64,000 bases of DNA from Arabidopsis thaliana (lineage: Eukaryota > Streptophyta > Magnoliopsida > Brassicales > Brassicaceae): NCBI RefSeq assembly GCF_000001735.4, contig NC_003070.9, positions 23,855,971-23,919,970 on the forward strand, in the 5' to 3' direction. Positions within the stretch are counted from its first letter, which is position 1; each line of letters starts with the position of its first letter. Made by a program: the position numbers and the translations under genes. Below the pieces are notes generated by a model. It had not been told where the DNA came from. It saw only the letters and a list, made by a program, of their open reading frames with translations, and ran no database searches. Below are positions 10,083-22,154 of this stretch, piece after piece.

Positions 10083-11741
10083 ATGGCCTCGCAGACGCAG
10101 TTACGTTTGATTATCTATGAGTTCACGAGGAAAATTCAAACGAGATTGAATACCCAGAAGCTGCATAGCTTTGTTACCAAGTCCAAACTCGCGCGCGACC
10201 CATATTTCGCGACGCAACTTGCCAGATTCTATGCGTTAAACGATGATCTTATATCTGCTCGCAAACTGTTCGACGTATTTCCTGAGAGAAGTGTTTTCCT
10301 TTGGAACTCTATTATTCGAGCTTATGCTAAAGCTCATCAATTTACTACTGTTTTGTCACTCTTCTCTCAAATACTGCGTTCTGATACAAGACCTGATAAC
10401 TTCACCTATGCGTGCTTAGCTCGTGGCTTTTCAGAGAGTTTTGATACAAAGGGACTGAGATGTATTCATGGGATTGCAATTGTGTCTGGTCTTGGTTTTG
10501 ATCAAATTTGTGGCAGTGCAATTGTTAAAGCTTATTCAAAAGCTGGACTTATCGTTGAAGCAAGTAAGTTGTTTTGTTCAATACCAGATCCAGATCTTGC
10601 TCTTTGGAATGTTATGATTCTTGGATATGGATGCTGTGGATTTTGGGATAAAGGAATCAATTTGTTTAACTTGATGCAACATCGAGGACACCAACCTAAT
10701 TGTTATACAATGGTAGCCCTAACAAGTGGTTTGATTGATCCTAGTTTGTTACTCGTTGCTTGGTCTGTTCATGCATTTTGCTTGAAAATCAATTTAGATT
10801 CTCATTCTTATGTTGGTTGTGCTTTAGTGAACATGTACTCGAGATGCATGTGCATTGCTTCTGCTTGTAGTGTGTTTAATAGCATCTCTGAGCCTGATTT
10901 AGTTGCGTGTTCTTCTTTGATAACTGGTTATTCGAGATGCGGGAATCACAAGGAGGCTTTGCATCTGTTTGCTGAGCTGAGAATGAGTGGTAAGAAGCCA
11001 GATTGTGTTCTTGTGGCGATTGTATTGGGGTCTTGTGCTGAGTTATCGGATTCAGTCTCCGGAAAAGAAGTGCACAGTTATGTTATTCGACTAGGACTAG
11101 AACTTGATATAAAGGTTTGCTCTGCTCTTATAGACATGTACTCAAAATGTGGGCTTCTAAAATGCGCGATGAGTCTTTTCGCAGGAATTCCAGAGAAAAA
11201 CATTGTTTCTTTCAACTCCCTTATTTTGGGTCTTGGCTTGCACGGTTTTGCTTCCACTGCGTTTGAAAAGTTCACTGAGATCCTTGAGATGGGATTGATA
11301 CCGGACGAGATCACTTTCTCTGCTCTTCTTTGTACTTGTTGCCATTCAGGTCTTTTAAACAAAGGTCAAGAGATCTTTGAGAGGATGAAGAGTGAGTTTG
11401 GTATTGAGCCGCAAACAGAGCATTATGTTTACATGGTTAAGCTAATGGGAATGGCAGGAAAACTAGAAGAAGCATTTGAGTTTGTAATGTCATTACAAAA
11501 ACCAATTGATTCAGGAATTTTGGGAGCACTATTGTCATGTTGCGAAGTTCATGAGAACACTCATTTGGCTGAAGTTGTAGCAGAGAATATACACAAGAAT
11601 GGAGAAGAGAGAAGAAGTGTTTACAAAGTGATGCTCTCTAATGTGTATGCAAGATATGGGAGATGGGATGAAGTAGAAAGGCTTAGAGATGGAATATCAG
11701 AAAGCTATGGAGGGAAATTGCCAGGCATTAGTTGGTTTTAA
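10083..11741 (+). CDS. At1g64310: E-class pentatricopeptide repeat protein
   Basis: An intronless frame encodes 552 aa from the ATG at 10083 (MASQTQLRLIIYEF); an upstream TTG in frame is not used. Successive PPR motifs of the P-L-S type are visible as helix pairs, for example LWNSIIRAYAKAH, ALVNMYSRC, LITGYSRCGNHKEAL, ALIDMYSKCG and FNSLILGLGLHG. The protein ends in an E-type domain (SNVYARYGRWDEV ... PGISWF) without a DYW deaminase tail. PLS-E proteins bind specific organellar RNA sequences and usually guide C-to-U editing together with a DYW partner. The basic, hydroxylated N-terminus fits mitochondrial or plastid import. The target cannot be read from sequence alone here; the repeat codes at positions 5 and 35 would be needed. 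Confidence 0.92.
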   Translation: MASQTQLRLIIYEFTRKIQTRLNTQKLHSFVTKSKLARDPYFATQLARFYALNDDLISARKLFDVFPERSVFLWNSIIRAYAKAHQFTTVLSLFSQILRSDTRPDNFTYACLARGFSESFDTKGLRCIHGIAIVSGLGFDQICGSAIVKAYSKAGLIVEASKLFCSIPDPDLALWNVMILGYGCCGFWDKGINLFNLMQHRGHQPNCYTMVALTSGLIDPSLLLVAWSVHAFCLKINLDSHSYVGCALVNMYSRCMCIASACSVFNSISEPDLVACSSLITGYSRCGNHKEALHLFAELRMSGKKPDCVLVAIVLGSCAELSDSVSGKEVHSYVIRLGLELDIKVCSALIDMYSKCGLLKCAMSLFAGIPEKNIVSFNSLILGLGLHGFASTAFEKFTEILEMGLIPDEITFSALLCTCCHSGLLNKGQEIFERMKSEFGIEPQTEHYVYMVKLMGMAGKLEEAFEFVMSLQKPIDSGILGALLSCCEVHENTHLAEVVAENIHKNGEERRSVYKVMLSNVYARYGRWDEVERLRDGISESYGGKLPGISWF

Positions 11742-12511
11742 CTGCCAAGAACAACAGGTAATGGCTTGATTGGGTTTTATTTTGATATAAATGAAAAGGT
11801 TAGGATTTTTGAGTACACATCATGTCTTCTAATATTGGTAAACAAAAAAGACCATTACATTAAATTTATTTATCCTTTTTTCTTCTTATCACAACTTCTA
11901 ATATAGCTCAATCTTCTAATATTGCTCTCTCTCTTTCTGCTAAAATTCTCTCTTTCTAATTTAAAAATCATAATTAGATTTAAATCATTGTTTGGTTTCA
12001 GCTTTCCAAGGAAGGCGAAGAAACAACTATTCGATCTCACACCTGGTAATATTTTCAAATCTTTTTTTTTCCTGTCAATTTTGAAGAAATGTGAATTTGT
12101 TGAGAAAGTGTGGTTAATTTTGAAGAAACAATGTAAATCGTAGAATACAGTTTGTTCTTTTTTCCAGTCTTTCTGATCGAAATCGTTTCAGTGGTCTCTT
12201 TATTTTGATTGATCCCCATTTGTATCGTTACGTGAGATCGTTCTCTTATTCTGGTTTTTTGTGAAGCTTTCTTGGGGTAAAAGTAATCAGATATGTGGTT
12301 CATTGCCATTTTACAGGACAAAAGATTATTTCTCCCATCAATGCATAAACAAAAGATTATTGTCACGTATAATAATGACAGAGGTTTCCTTTTGGATATA
12401 TATGATACTGAACATTTCTGATTCTCCCTATTTTGTGTGTTTGCAGGACATTTTATTGATCTTTCTGTTTGGTAAGGTTCAAATGCAGAGGCGAGAACGA
12501 GGATCGTAAGA
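11742..12511 (+). other. intergenic gap and leader of the first CIP1-like gene
   Basis: From about 11900 the sequence has the CT-rich look of a 5' leader. A candidate leader intron runs from donor CACCTG/GTAATA at 12045/12046 to acceptor TTTGCAG at 12446. It is not needed for the coding frame and rests on splice consensus only. Confidence 0.45.
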
Positions 12512-14578
12512 ATGGAGCGAGCAAAAACAGGTAAGATTTGCTTGACTTGATGCTCAATGGAGATTAAATCGCTGAAAATATCATTTTTCGTCTTTGAAAA
12601 TTGTTTATGTAAGGTTTTGTTAGTTCTCTTTTTATCTCTGCAGAAGTGGAGAAGAAAGTTTCAAGACTTTTAAAGTTCATCCAAAACAAAAACAGGATTC
12701 CAAGGGATTCAAAGAGAGAGCTTCTAGGGATTGTTAACGATCTTCAAGAGCAGTGTCAGTCTCTCTATTCTCTATGTGATAATTTCCAACAAGATTTAGA
12801 TCCGAAAAGTGGTGGCAGAAGAAAAGGGATATCACGTGTTGCTTCATCGAGTTCGGATTTGGAATATTACTCTTCAGAGGAAATAGATAATGTTGTTGAG
12901 GAAGGAAATGATATTTGTGAGCTTCAAAGCAAGATTGAGGCATTGAGGAATGAGGCTGAAGAGAAACAACGAGAATTGACTTTGCGTGTGAAGGAGCTAG
13001 AACGAGAGCTAGGTAATGCAAAAGCTGAGTGTGATCGGAAAGGAAATTTAGAAGAAGAGATTGCGATGAAAGCTACTGAAAGTAAGCAATTAGGAGAGAA
13101 GAACAAAGGGCTAAGATCTCAGATCTCCGGTTTGGAATCGGTTTTGAAAGAGAAAGGGGATGAGATCTCAACACTTGTGAACAAGTTTGGGAATAGTGAG
13201 TTGGGTTTAACATCAAGAATCGAAGATTTGAAATGCCAACTAAAAAATTTAGAACAAGAAATCGGTTTCCTTCGTGCTCGAAATGCGGGTTTGGCTGGAA
13301 ATTTAGAAGTTACGAAAGTTGAAGAGAAAGAACGCGTTAAGGGATTAATGGATCAGGTAAATGGTATGAAACATGAGCTTGAATCATTGCGGAGCCAGAA
13401 AGACGAATCTGAAGCAAAGTTGGAGAAGAAAGTAGAAGAAGTTACAGAGACGAAGATGCAATTGAAAAGTCTGAAAGAAGAAACAGAGGAAGAGAGGAAT
13501 AGACTGAGTGAAGAGATTGACCAACTTAAAGGAGAAAATCAGATGCTGCATAGAAGAATCTCAGAGCTTGATTCATTACATATGGAGATGAAGACGAAGA
13601 GCGCTCATGAAATGGAAGATGCGAGCAAGAAATTGGACACTGAAGTTTCTGATCAGAAGAAATTGGTCAAGGAACAAGATGATATAATTCGCAGGTAAAC
13701 AACAGAAAGTGTTTTGATTTTCAAAGTAATCCACTGCTCTCTGAGTATTTCAGGCTTTAAATGTTTATTCTTGCAGGCTATCGGCAAAAATCAAGGATCA
13801 GCAGAGGCTTCTCAAAGAACAAAAAGACACCATAGACAAGTTCGCTGAAGATCAGAAGCAATCGAAACGTTGGTCATTTGGTTCGAGCAGGGATTTGAAA
13901 CTGAATCCAAATGCGTTAGAGAGGAAAATGGAAGAATTAGCTGAAGATTTCCGGATGAAGATAGAAGATCATATTAGGATACTATACAGGAGGATCCATG
14001 TAGCTGAACAAATACACTTAGAGAGCAAGAACGAGTATATCAAAACACGAGACATGCTTAAAGAAAACAAGGAAAACAGAGAAAGTTTGATGTTTTTCGA
14101 AACCCAATTCAATAAAATGAAAGACGCATTGGAAAAAGGGTACACAGGATCCGAAACCGCGATGAAGAAACTAGAAGAAGCAGAGGAAGTCACGAACCGA
14201 GTTGCTAGAATAGGGAAAGAGATGGAGTCAGCGAAGCTTTGGGTGAGTGAGAAGAAGAGCGAAGTAGAGACTCTAACCGCAAAGCTAGAATGCAGCGAAG
14301 CTCAAGAGACATTGTTGAAGGAGAAGTTATCAAAGCTAGAGAAGAAGCTTGCGGAAGAAGGAACAGAGAAACTGAAACTAGCAAAGGTTTTGAGCAAATT
14401 TGAAACGAGAATAAAAGAGCTAGAGGTGAAGGTGAAGGGAAGAGAAGTAGAATTGTTGAGTTTAGGAGAAGAGAAGAGAGAAGCCATAAGACAACTCTGT
14501 ATTCTTGTTGATTATCATCAAGATCGATACAATCAACTCAAGAAATCAATCTTAAAGGTTGATGATCTTAAAACCTAA
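12512..14578 (+). CDS. At1g64320: coiled-coil protein related to COP1-interactive protein 1, copy A
   Basis: Three coding exons, 12512-12530, 12644-13694 and 13777-14578, give 623 aa beginning MERAKTEVEKKVSRLLKF. Exon 1 codes for only 6 codons plus one base. Almost the whole protein is charged heptad-type coiled coil (KELERELGNAKAE and many similar stretches). The C-terminus, LGEEKREAIRQLCILVDYH, is nearly the same as in the neighbour at 16202-18000 and in CIP1, so this is a tandem paralog. The start of the NAB-like actin-binding region seen in copy B (SFFEPH segment) is missing, and the Asp/Tyr pattern after it has diverged, so actin binding may be lost. The older label is 'myosin heavy chain-related', which reflects only coiled coil. 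Intron 1 sits at the same phase-1 position as in copy B. Confidence 0.85.
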
Positions 14579-15019
14579 CTTTTTTAAAAATGTAACTCTT
14601 TTTCCAATTTTTTACAAAAATGTCTTTATTTGTACTCACTAATATCTTGCAAAAATGTAAAATATTTCTTGTACGATCGTGGATTCATGGTTGTTGTAAA
14701 TTTTTTGTATTTTGGCCATAATAACAACAAGTAAAACTTATTATTACAATGTTTTATCTACTATCACAAAAGTCAAAATCTAAATATTACTAAATATGTT
14801 TGACCGGTTAGTCAGTGGCAAAAGCGTAATAAGAACTAACACGGAGGGGTATAATTGGAAAATGAAGCCATCTAACGTTTTCTGTGCTGGCATAAAAAGT
14901 CCAAAACCGAACCACTTTTCTTCTCCTCTCTCTCAATTTCTTTTGTCGGTTTTAAATTCATTTCATTTTATTATAAATTCGCTACCGTTTTTTTCTGTCA
15001 CCGGAGCTCCTTCTTCCAG
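14579..15019 (+). other. 3' flank of copy A and leader of copy B
   Basis: AT-rich spacer, then from about 14900 a CT-rich leader ending TTCTTCCAG at 15019. No separate gene. Confidence 0.4.
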
Positions 15020-16135
15020 GTAACAAAAAAAATACTTAGATCACTTGATGATTGAGCTAAGTTTCGATATCTCTGTTTTGATTAGATCTTTGATTCCAAG
15101 TTCCTAGTTCTTGCTAACTCTTCGATCCGGTGCAGTAGCTCATCTTTTGTTTGTTTGTAGAGTTTTATAGGCTAAAAACTCGGGTTGTGTTCTTAAGTTT
15201 TTTTTTTTTCTACTATGTTCTTAAGTGGTTTCGGTGATTGTTTAGCTGTATTTATCAATGGTGTGTTTAATTTCTATAAGAATCTGCTCATGTTACTTAA
15301 TCATAGCTATTTTTGGCAGATTTGTAATTCATGTACTTGGATCTTTGTTACGCTTGGTTATAATCCTTTCATGCATAAATCCACTAAATCTCGATTCGGA
15401 TCTTGTTAGAAAAAGAAACCTCAAAACTAGTTAGCATCTTTGTTTCAAAATGCTAATTTTTACTTGTTTTTACATTTTTTTGGGGTTTCAAAAGAAGATT
15501 TGGAAGTGTATTATTGTCTTTGTATAATAGAGACATAAAAAGAAACAACTCATATGATGATGATAGCTGTCTTTTTTGTTATCATTCTCTGTGCTTTCTG
15601 GTTCCCATTCCCTTAAAAGTTTCTCTACTGGCTCCACTACATTCATTACTTGTTCATTTCTTAATTAGGATCAAATCATTTTCCCTTCAGATTAGACCCT
15701 TTGCTAAAACTGATTAGCAATTTTGGATATTCAATTTTGTAATTAGTTTTTAAACTATCACATTGCTAGTTTGGATTTTTTGCAAGTATAATGTTTCTTA
15801 CCTCAAAACTGGATTTGTTTCTTTTATTACCAGTAGGGGGGTGGGGATGGATCCATCTGTCTTTTAACGAATATCACCTTTATGACATAAGATATTTTAC
15901 TCTTAGATTTAAATATTTGTAGCTCTGCTATCTATTTGTCAAGGCTCCAATTGAATCATCTACTTTTTTATTTCATTTCTGTTACTATCCAATTGAAATT
16001 CAGCCCCTAATTAACATTAGTTTACTAAACATTTGAAAATGATGGTATCTTTTTCAATAAAATATTGCCTAATTGTCTTGAACAAGTTAGAGCTTCTTCT
16101 CACATGTCTTCTCTGTGATATTGTGCAATCTACAG
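15020..16135 (+). other. probable long 5' UTR intron of the second CIP1-like gene
   Basis: Donor CTTCCAG/GTAACA at 15019/15020 and acceptor ATCTACAG at 16135 enclose about 1.1 kb of T-rich DNA lacking a plausible coding frame. Long first introns in leaders are common in highly expressed Arabidopsis genes. Inferred from splice consensus and base composition. Confidence 0.45.
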
Positions 16136-16201
16136 ATCGTGCTTGATGTCCCGGATATGATTTTTTAGTTCCAAATCTTGAATCTTTTGATTGGATAAGA
16201 A

Positions 16202-18000
16202 ATGAGGAAGCTTAGTATTAGAGACTCCTTGAAATCTTTCTTTGAGCCTCATCTTCATCCTGATAATGGTGAATCACTCAAAGGAACAAAAACTGGTAAT
16301 TCTCTTTGTGCACTTGTTAGTTTACTTTTTGTTTTCATTAAAATCATTCCAAATCCATAGGTCTTTTGGTTTTAGACTTGTTTTAATATGGAGAAATTCC
16401 TTCTTCTTTTTTTATCAACAATGCAGAAATTGATGAGAAAGTGAAGAAAATCTTGGGAATTGTTGAGAGTGGAGATATTGAGGAAGATGAATCCAAAAGA
16501 CTAGTGGTTGCTGAGTTAGTGAAAGACTTCTACAAAGAGTATGAGTCTTTGTATCACCAATACGATGATCTAACGGGTGAGATCAGGAAAAAAGTACATG
16601 GAAAAGGAGAGAACGATAGCTCTTCTTCTTCGAGCTCAGATTCGGATTCAGATAAGAAGAGCAAGAGAAACGGGCGGGGTGAGAATGAGATAGAGTTGTT
16701 AAAGAAACAGATGGAAGATGCAAATCTTGAAATTGCTGATCTCAAAATGAAGTTAGCAACAACTGATGAACACAAAGAAGCTGTTGAATCAGAGCACCAG
16801 GAGATTTTGAAGAAGTTAAAGGAATCAGATGAGATTTGTGGGAATTTGAGAGTTGAAACTGAGAAGTTAACAAGTGAGAACAAAGAACTGAATGAGAAAC
16901 TTGAAGTTGCTGGTGAGACGGAATCTGATCTGAATCAGAAGCTAGAAGATGTGAAGAAAGAGAGAGATGGTTTGGAAGCAGAGCTTGCGAGTAAGGCTAA
17001 AGATCACGAGAGTACACTGGAAGAAGTTAACCGTCTGCAAGGGCAAAAGAACGAAACCGAAGCAGAACTCGAGAGAGAGAAGCAAGAGAAACCAGCGTTA
17101 CTGAATCAGATAAACGATGTGCAGAAAGCATTGTTAGAGCAAGAAGCTGCTTACAATACGCTGAGCCAAGAACACAAACAGATCAACGGTTTGTTCGAAG
17201 AACGAGAAGCAACAATCAAGAAGCTAACAGATGATTACAAACAAGCCCGAGAGATGTTGGAGGAGTACATGTCAAAGATGGAGGAGACAGAGAGGAGAAT
17301 GCAAGAGACCGGTAAAGATGTTGCATCCAGGGAATCTGCGATTGTAGATCTTGAAGAGACGGTAGAGAGTCTACGTAATGAAGTGGAGAGGAAAGGAGAT
17401 GAGATAGAGAGTTTGATGGAGAAGATGAGTAACATCGAGGTTAAACTCCGTTTGTCTAACCAGAAACTGAGAGTAACCGAACAAGTGTTGACAGAGAAAG
17501 AAGGAGAGTTAAAGAGAATAGAAGCTAAGCATTTAGAGGAACAAGCATTGCTCGAGGAGAAGATCGCAACAACCCACGAAACATATCGAGGTTTGATCAA
17601 AGAGATATCAGAGAGAGTGGATTCAACAATACTAAACCGGTTCCAATCCTTGTCTGAAAAACTTGAAGAGAAGCACAAAAGCTACGAGAAAACAGTGGTT
17701 GAAGCGACGAAGATGCTCTTGACGGCGAAGAAGTGTGTGGTAGAGATGAAGAAGGAGAAAGACGAGATGGCGAAGGAGAAGGAAGAGGTGGAGAAGAAGC
17801 TTGAAGGTCAAGTAAGAGAAGAGGAGAAAGAGAAGGAGAAGTTGAAGGAGACATTGTTGGGATTAGGAGAAGAGAAGAGAGAAGCGATAAGACAGTTATG
17901 TATATGGATCGAACACCATAGAGACCGTTGTGAGTATCTTGAAGAGGTTTTGTCGAAAATGGTCGTGGCAAGAGGACAAAGAAGGTCACAACGAGCTTAA
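16202..18000 (+). CDS. At1g64330: NAB-like/coiled-coil protein related to COP1-interactive protein 1, copy B
   Basis: Two coding exons, 16202-16295 and 16427-18000, give 555 aa. Exon 1 adds MRKLSIRDSLKSFFEPHL; the in-frame GTG at 16441 is not the start. Residues ~12-75 (FFEPH ... DEKVKKILGIVE ... LVKDFYKEYESLYHQYDDL) resemble the NAB/KIP1-like actin-binding domain of NETWORKED proteins. A short Ser/Asp tract (SSSSSSDSDSD near 75) leads into about 430 residues of coiled coil. The C-terminal LGEEKREAIRQLCIWIEHH block is the family signature shared with CIP1. The likely role is actin- or membrane-associated scaffold, though CIP1 itself was described as a COP1 partner linked to the cytoskeleton. 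At 555 aa it is far shorter than CIP1 because it lacks the long internal repeats. Confidence 0.9.
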
Positions 18001-18329
18001 AAGTGACTTAAACTCTTCTCAAAACTGTAAGTTAGAGCTTAGCTGTGTTTATTTTGTGATTGGTGTTTGTGTTTTGTTTTTCTAAGTCAGAAGAATTATT
18101 TTGTTGGGGTGAAGTGTGATGATTGTTTTGTAGTTGTAAGATCATAAAGATGGATTTGGACTCATCATTGTTGTTATAATGTTTTCTAAGATATATATTT
18201 ATATAGAATGCAATTTTCATTTCAAAAACAACTTCCACATTTAGCTAAATATGTAAATCCTTGTCAACGCTTAAACCAAGCTATATAATCATTAAAATCA
18301 AATGCAACAAAAACTTTAATAGATCAAAT
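18001..18329. other. 3' flank of the second CIP1-like gene
   Basis: T-rich 3' UTR and terminator region. No other feature seen. Confidence 0.4.
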
Positions 18330-18780
18330 CCACAAAAGAAGTCTTTCAAATCTAACAAGTAACAATTCCAATGTTGATTAAATATGAGGTTGCAGTCTAT
18401 AATAAGCAAGACTTTCTCAAGATATATGTGGCCAGCTCTTTCCCTTCTACGGAGACATGGTAACCTGACCACGTGAAAGTTTGGAGACTCGAAAACAAAC
18501 ATTGAGGAATACTAATCAGTTGATTCCAGCAAACATGTCTATATTCATTACCATCACGTACTACTTCATTGATGTTCAAGTCTCTTAGTTTGGGAGAAGC
18601 ATTGAGCAACCAGAATAGTAACTTGGACCAATATGTCTTTGATAATTCAGATGACATGTCTAATGGGAAAACTGAAATTTCTTCAACGAGGAAATAATAA
18701 ATAACTACTTGCGAGTCACCAATGATCTAAAGAAGCTACGCCGAGTTTCTCCAAGGTGTCAGATGTAAATATATGCTGTT
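18330..18780 (-). pseudogene. F-box/FBD/LRR pseudogene fragment
   Basis: A minus-strand open segment (18657-18397) reads as the end of an LRR region (LLNASPKLRDLNI) followed by an FBD domain core (SLQTFTWSGYHVSVEGKELATYILR). The frame then meets TAG exactly where the conserved Lys of the LKTAT block belongs (stop then TAT), after which it decays. Upstream sequence to about 18780 keeps traces of a preceding LRR. There is no F-box start. It is a 5'-truncated, disabled copy of the large FBD gene family. Confidence 0.6.
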
Positions 18781-20176
18781 CACCTCTAGATAGATAAGTG
18801 TTATAGTTTCTCCACCTTTTTTAGTTCCTGATCCACCTTACTACTCCCGCACGCAGCCCCAGCTGTTCCAACTTCCAGAGATTTCAAGGTGTAACACTTT
18901 GTACTATTAATTAATTGATAAAACTATTCATACAAATTCTAACAAAAATTAATTAAAAACTATTAATCCAATAAATTTATATTGCAAGAAATGTTTGTCT
19001 ATTTTATAAGCTGGTATCAATTCGAGCTGCTCTATTAATTGAATTATCCATTTGTTTTGCATGGTCTGACTCGAATATATATAACAAACGCGATTCAACA
19101 TAAATATGATATACGTAACTATGATATTAATTACGTACCATGATTAAGATGATTGACGAATTATGTTCGCTTAAACTAAGGGACGAGTGAGGACCAACGA
19201 GGCTGAGTATAGGTCTGGAAAGGACGAAAAGTTGGTATATTTATTGCGAGTGGTAGTGGCTCTTTTGCAACCGTAAAACGAAATCACCTATGAGAAAATT
19301 GGTGTTATTCAACTATGGAGTTAAAGTCAATTTTTTAAGCTTTAAATTTGTTTTTTGATATTGCTTTTAAGAATATGTTTATATGAATTTCAAAATCTCT
19401 GCAATATGTCTTGGATTTTGATTCTAATGATTTACTCATGAAACTCCAAAGAGGTTTCGTTTCAAATCAATTAATATATAAAGATTTTACAAGTCTTTTA
19501 GTTTTGAATAACATTGAATTTTAATGAAATATTTAAAATCTTAATTGAATAACACCAAACTTTAAAATCTATTAAGCATGATTTACAAATATGAGTTTCA
19601 ATAACACTAGATTTTAAAGCTGAATGTAGAATCATTAGTTGAATAACAGTGGATTAGTGTTGGATTTCAATTCTATTAAAATCCATTAACGAATAACACC
19701 TCCTAAATTTATGTTCCAAATCAAATCAGTTGTCCATATATATAATTGTATTCACTCGTATACCTTATTCATCTCATCACAGTTTCGACGTGAAATATTA
19801 ATTTTGTTCAAGGCAATAGTCTAGAAATTTAAGCGTTAGGATTTAGAACATGTAACCAATTACCCAAATGAATCTATTTACAGTATGTGTCTATATATAA
19901 GAGTATGTAGTATATTTGTATGGCTTAACACCTACCAAGACAATTTCATAAAACTAATTATATTCGTTAGCCCATTTGTACAAAACAAAATTATAACTAT
20001 TACTTAAAATTCCAGAGATTTCTTTTTCTTTCTAGAGATCTCTTTTGAATCAACTAATAGAGTTTTATATTTCATGACACTTTTCTTTATTAAAGTTTAT
20101 TGTATTAATTGGTTAAGGTTTGCGTGATGACATTGGGTACGACTACAGAGTAGTCATCAAGTTAGAACCTAATTCA
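18781..20176. other. intergenic region with a MITE-like repeat
   Basis: No gene. Apart from the repeat at 19301-19700, it is AT-rich DNA without a frame worth reporting. Confidence 0.5.
19301..19700. mobile_element. MITE-like element with GGTGTTATTC termini
   Basis: The segment begins GGTGTTATTC (19301-19310) and ends with its inverse complement GAATAACACC (19691-19700). Related motifs (TTGAATAACA, CAATAACACT) recur inside, so it may be a nested or internally repeated non-autonomous DNA transposon. No clear target-site duplication is seen. Confidence 0.5.
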
Positions 20177-21298
20177 TCCTACTATATTATTTAAAAAGTA
20201 CATTTGTAATTAATTACATGATAATATCATTAGAAAAATTTAATCAAAAACAAAATTTTTTAATGACATTATTAAGATTACCAAAATTATTTAACGACAA
20301 TATTCATCTCTTAATTATAGGGCTTATTGGATTTAAAGACGGGTCATCAAAGATTTTCTAAACTGAAGCAAAATATACTAAATATTCAAATATCTATCTA
20401 TTACCAAATTATAAACAATTAAGTTCGTAAAACAATTTAATATTTTATATACGAAATAAATTAAATCTTAATCACATAAAAATTAGCACAAAAAAATATG
20501 GTACATTCGGGTCTATAGTATTTTTGCAAGACTTTTTTGGTGGATTTGGGTAAAAATGCATTCGGGTCATATGGTACATTCCCCTATTAAATAAATATGG
20601 TGTACTTCTATGTTATTAGCTAAAATGTTTAGATTATAATTCAAAGTCATATCATAAATAAAATTACTATTAATAAAATAAATGGCTTTTTAACAAGACG
20701 GATTTGGAGGGACGGGTTTTTGAATCAACATTAATAAAAAGTAAAATATAATTAATCCACAGTTTCAATACGGGTTAAATCTTTAATTTATTATTTTTAA
20801 GACCACTACTATTAAACATATCAAATCATCCTAATTTAGAAAAGATTATATAAAACCAAAAATGTTATGTGGTATGTATAATGTTACTATATATAAAATT
20901 AAACTATAAAATATAAATGTATTAGAGAATGATACAATTTGCAAAACTTTTATATAGAATAAATAATTCTTAAATTTTAAAACTTACTACTTTAAAAAAA
21001 ATTACGGGACGGGTAAAGAAATTACAGAACGGGTTTTATTTTGAAATTGGGTTATATGGTGGATGTATTTGAATCAATATTTATAAAATTTTAAAATATT
21101 ATTAATATGTTGTTTTAATAGGGATTAAAACTTCAGTTTTTTAACAATTATCTCATGGATTCGTGGTATACCGTTACTTAATAACAATTATAAACTGTAA
21201 AATATAAATATTTTATAAAAATAAAATTTGCAAGTTTTAATATATATTAATTTTAAAAAATAAATCATCCTGCGGTATACCGGGGGTTAAAATCTAGT
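20177..21298 (+). mobile_element. non-autonomous Helitron (ATREP type)
   Basis: The left end reads A/TCCTACTATATTATT after base 20176, matching the TC start and the following AT tract of Arabidopsis ATREP Helitrons. The right end has a small hairpin (CGGTATACCG, 20 nt before the end) followed by TTAAAATCTAGT ending at 21298, with T next, as expected for insertion between A and T. The ~1.1 kb interior is AT-rich, repeats GACGGGTT-type motifs and encodes no helicase. Confidence 0.65.
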
Positions 21299-22154
21299 TA
21301 AAGGTTTATAATCTAGGCATTTTTTTCTTTAACGTAGGCATATACATCAAAATAAGGATCCTTTTTTCGTTTCTTTTTCCTTGAACCGAGAGGATCCAAT
21401 TAATTTAATACGTACAATATTATTCATAATTATTTATAAGAATGACAAAAACTCTATAATTCCAAGTGATCCATTCTCATGCTTGCATTAAATCCAAAGT
21501 AACCAATTACACATTGTGCTATGTTTGGAGATAAATTTTGTCTAGTATAGATCCCAACCAATCACGACATGACACATGAATTTTAAATTTGGGCATTTGT
21601 TGAAATAACTTCTTATAAATAACATACCAAACATCACTAAAATAGGAAACTCATTCTAATATATCTTAAGAGAAAAAGAAACACAAATACTCACCAGTCA
21701 TGCATTGTCTCCCGTCTCCAAATTGTCCACGTTAAATGGCCACGAAGCTCGCATCAGTATCACGTACGTAGGAAATAGTTAGGCGTTTAAAATCTTCTGG
21801 TTCAGAATATAGTGTTATCAATCAACACATTACCCATAAACCAAAAATAGAAACAGTGGTTAGAAAAATGTCATAAAATTATCGTTGGTTTTGGACATAG
21901 CCACATCGATATTCAAGAAATTTAGATCTAGTTAAAAAAAAAAAAAAAAAATCTAGGTTGTGTGTGTGTATATATTAATTGCCACATTTGATATATGAAG
22001 AGACCGTGAAATTCATTACGATGAAGTTTCAGACATAAAAAAGGTATTGGCTACGCGTTTTGTTCTTCACCGAACACTCTCCAATCTCCATATAACTTTC
22101 AGGTCCTTCACTACCAAAGAAAAAAAGGTTCATATAGTAAGAAAAAAAAATAAG
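21299..22154. other. promoter and leader region of the next gene
   Basis: AT-rich. Holds a CACGTACGTA motif near 21761-21771, an A-tract at 21934-21950 and a 5-codon upstream ORF at 22021-22038 in the likely leader. No other gene. Confidence 0.4.

Noticed and set aside
16554..17989. Antisense ORFs of 109, 147 and 130 codons opposite the CIP1-like copy B
   Set aside because: Ser/Phe/Leu-rich shadows of a Glu/Lys-rich coiled-coil gene; the sense frame explains the lack of stops.
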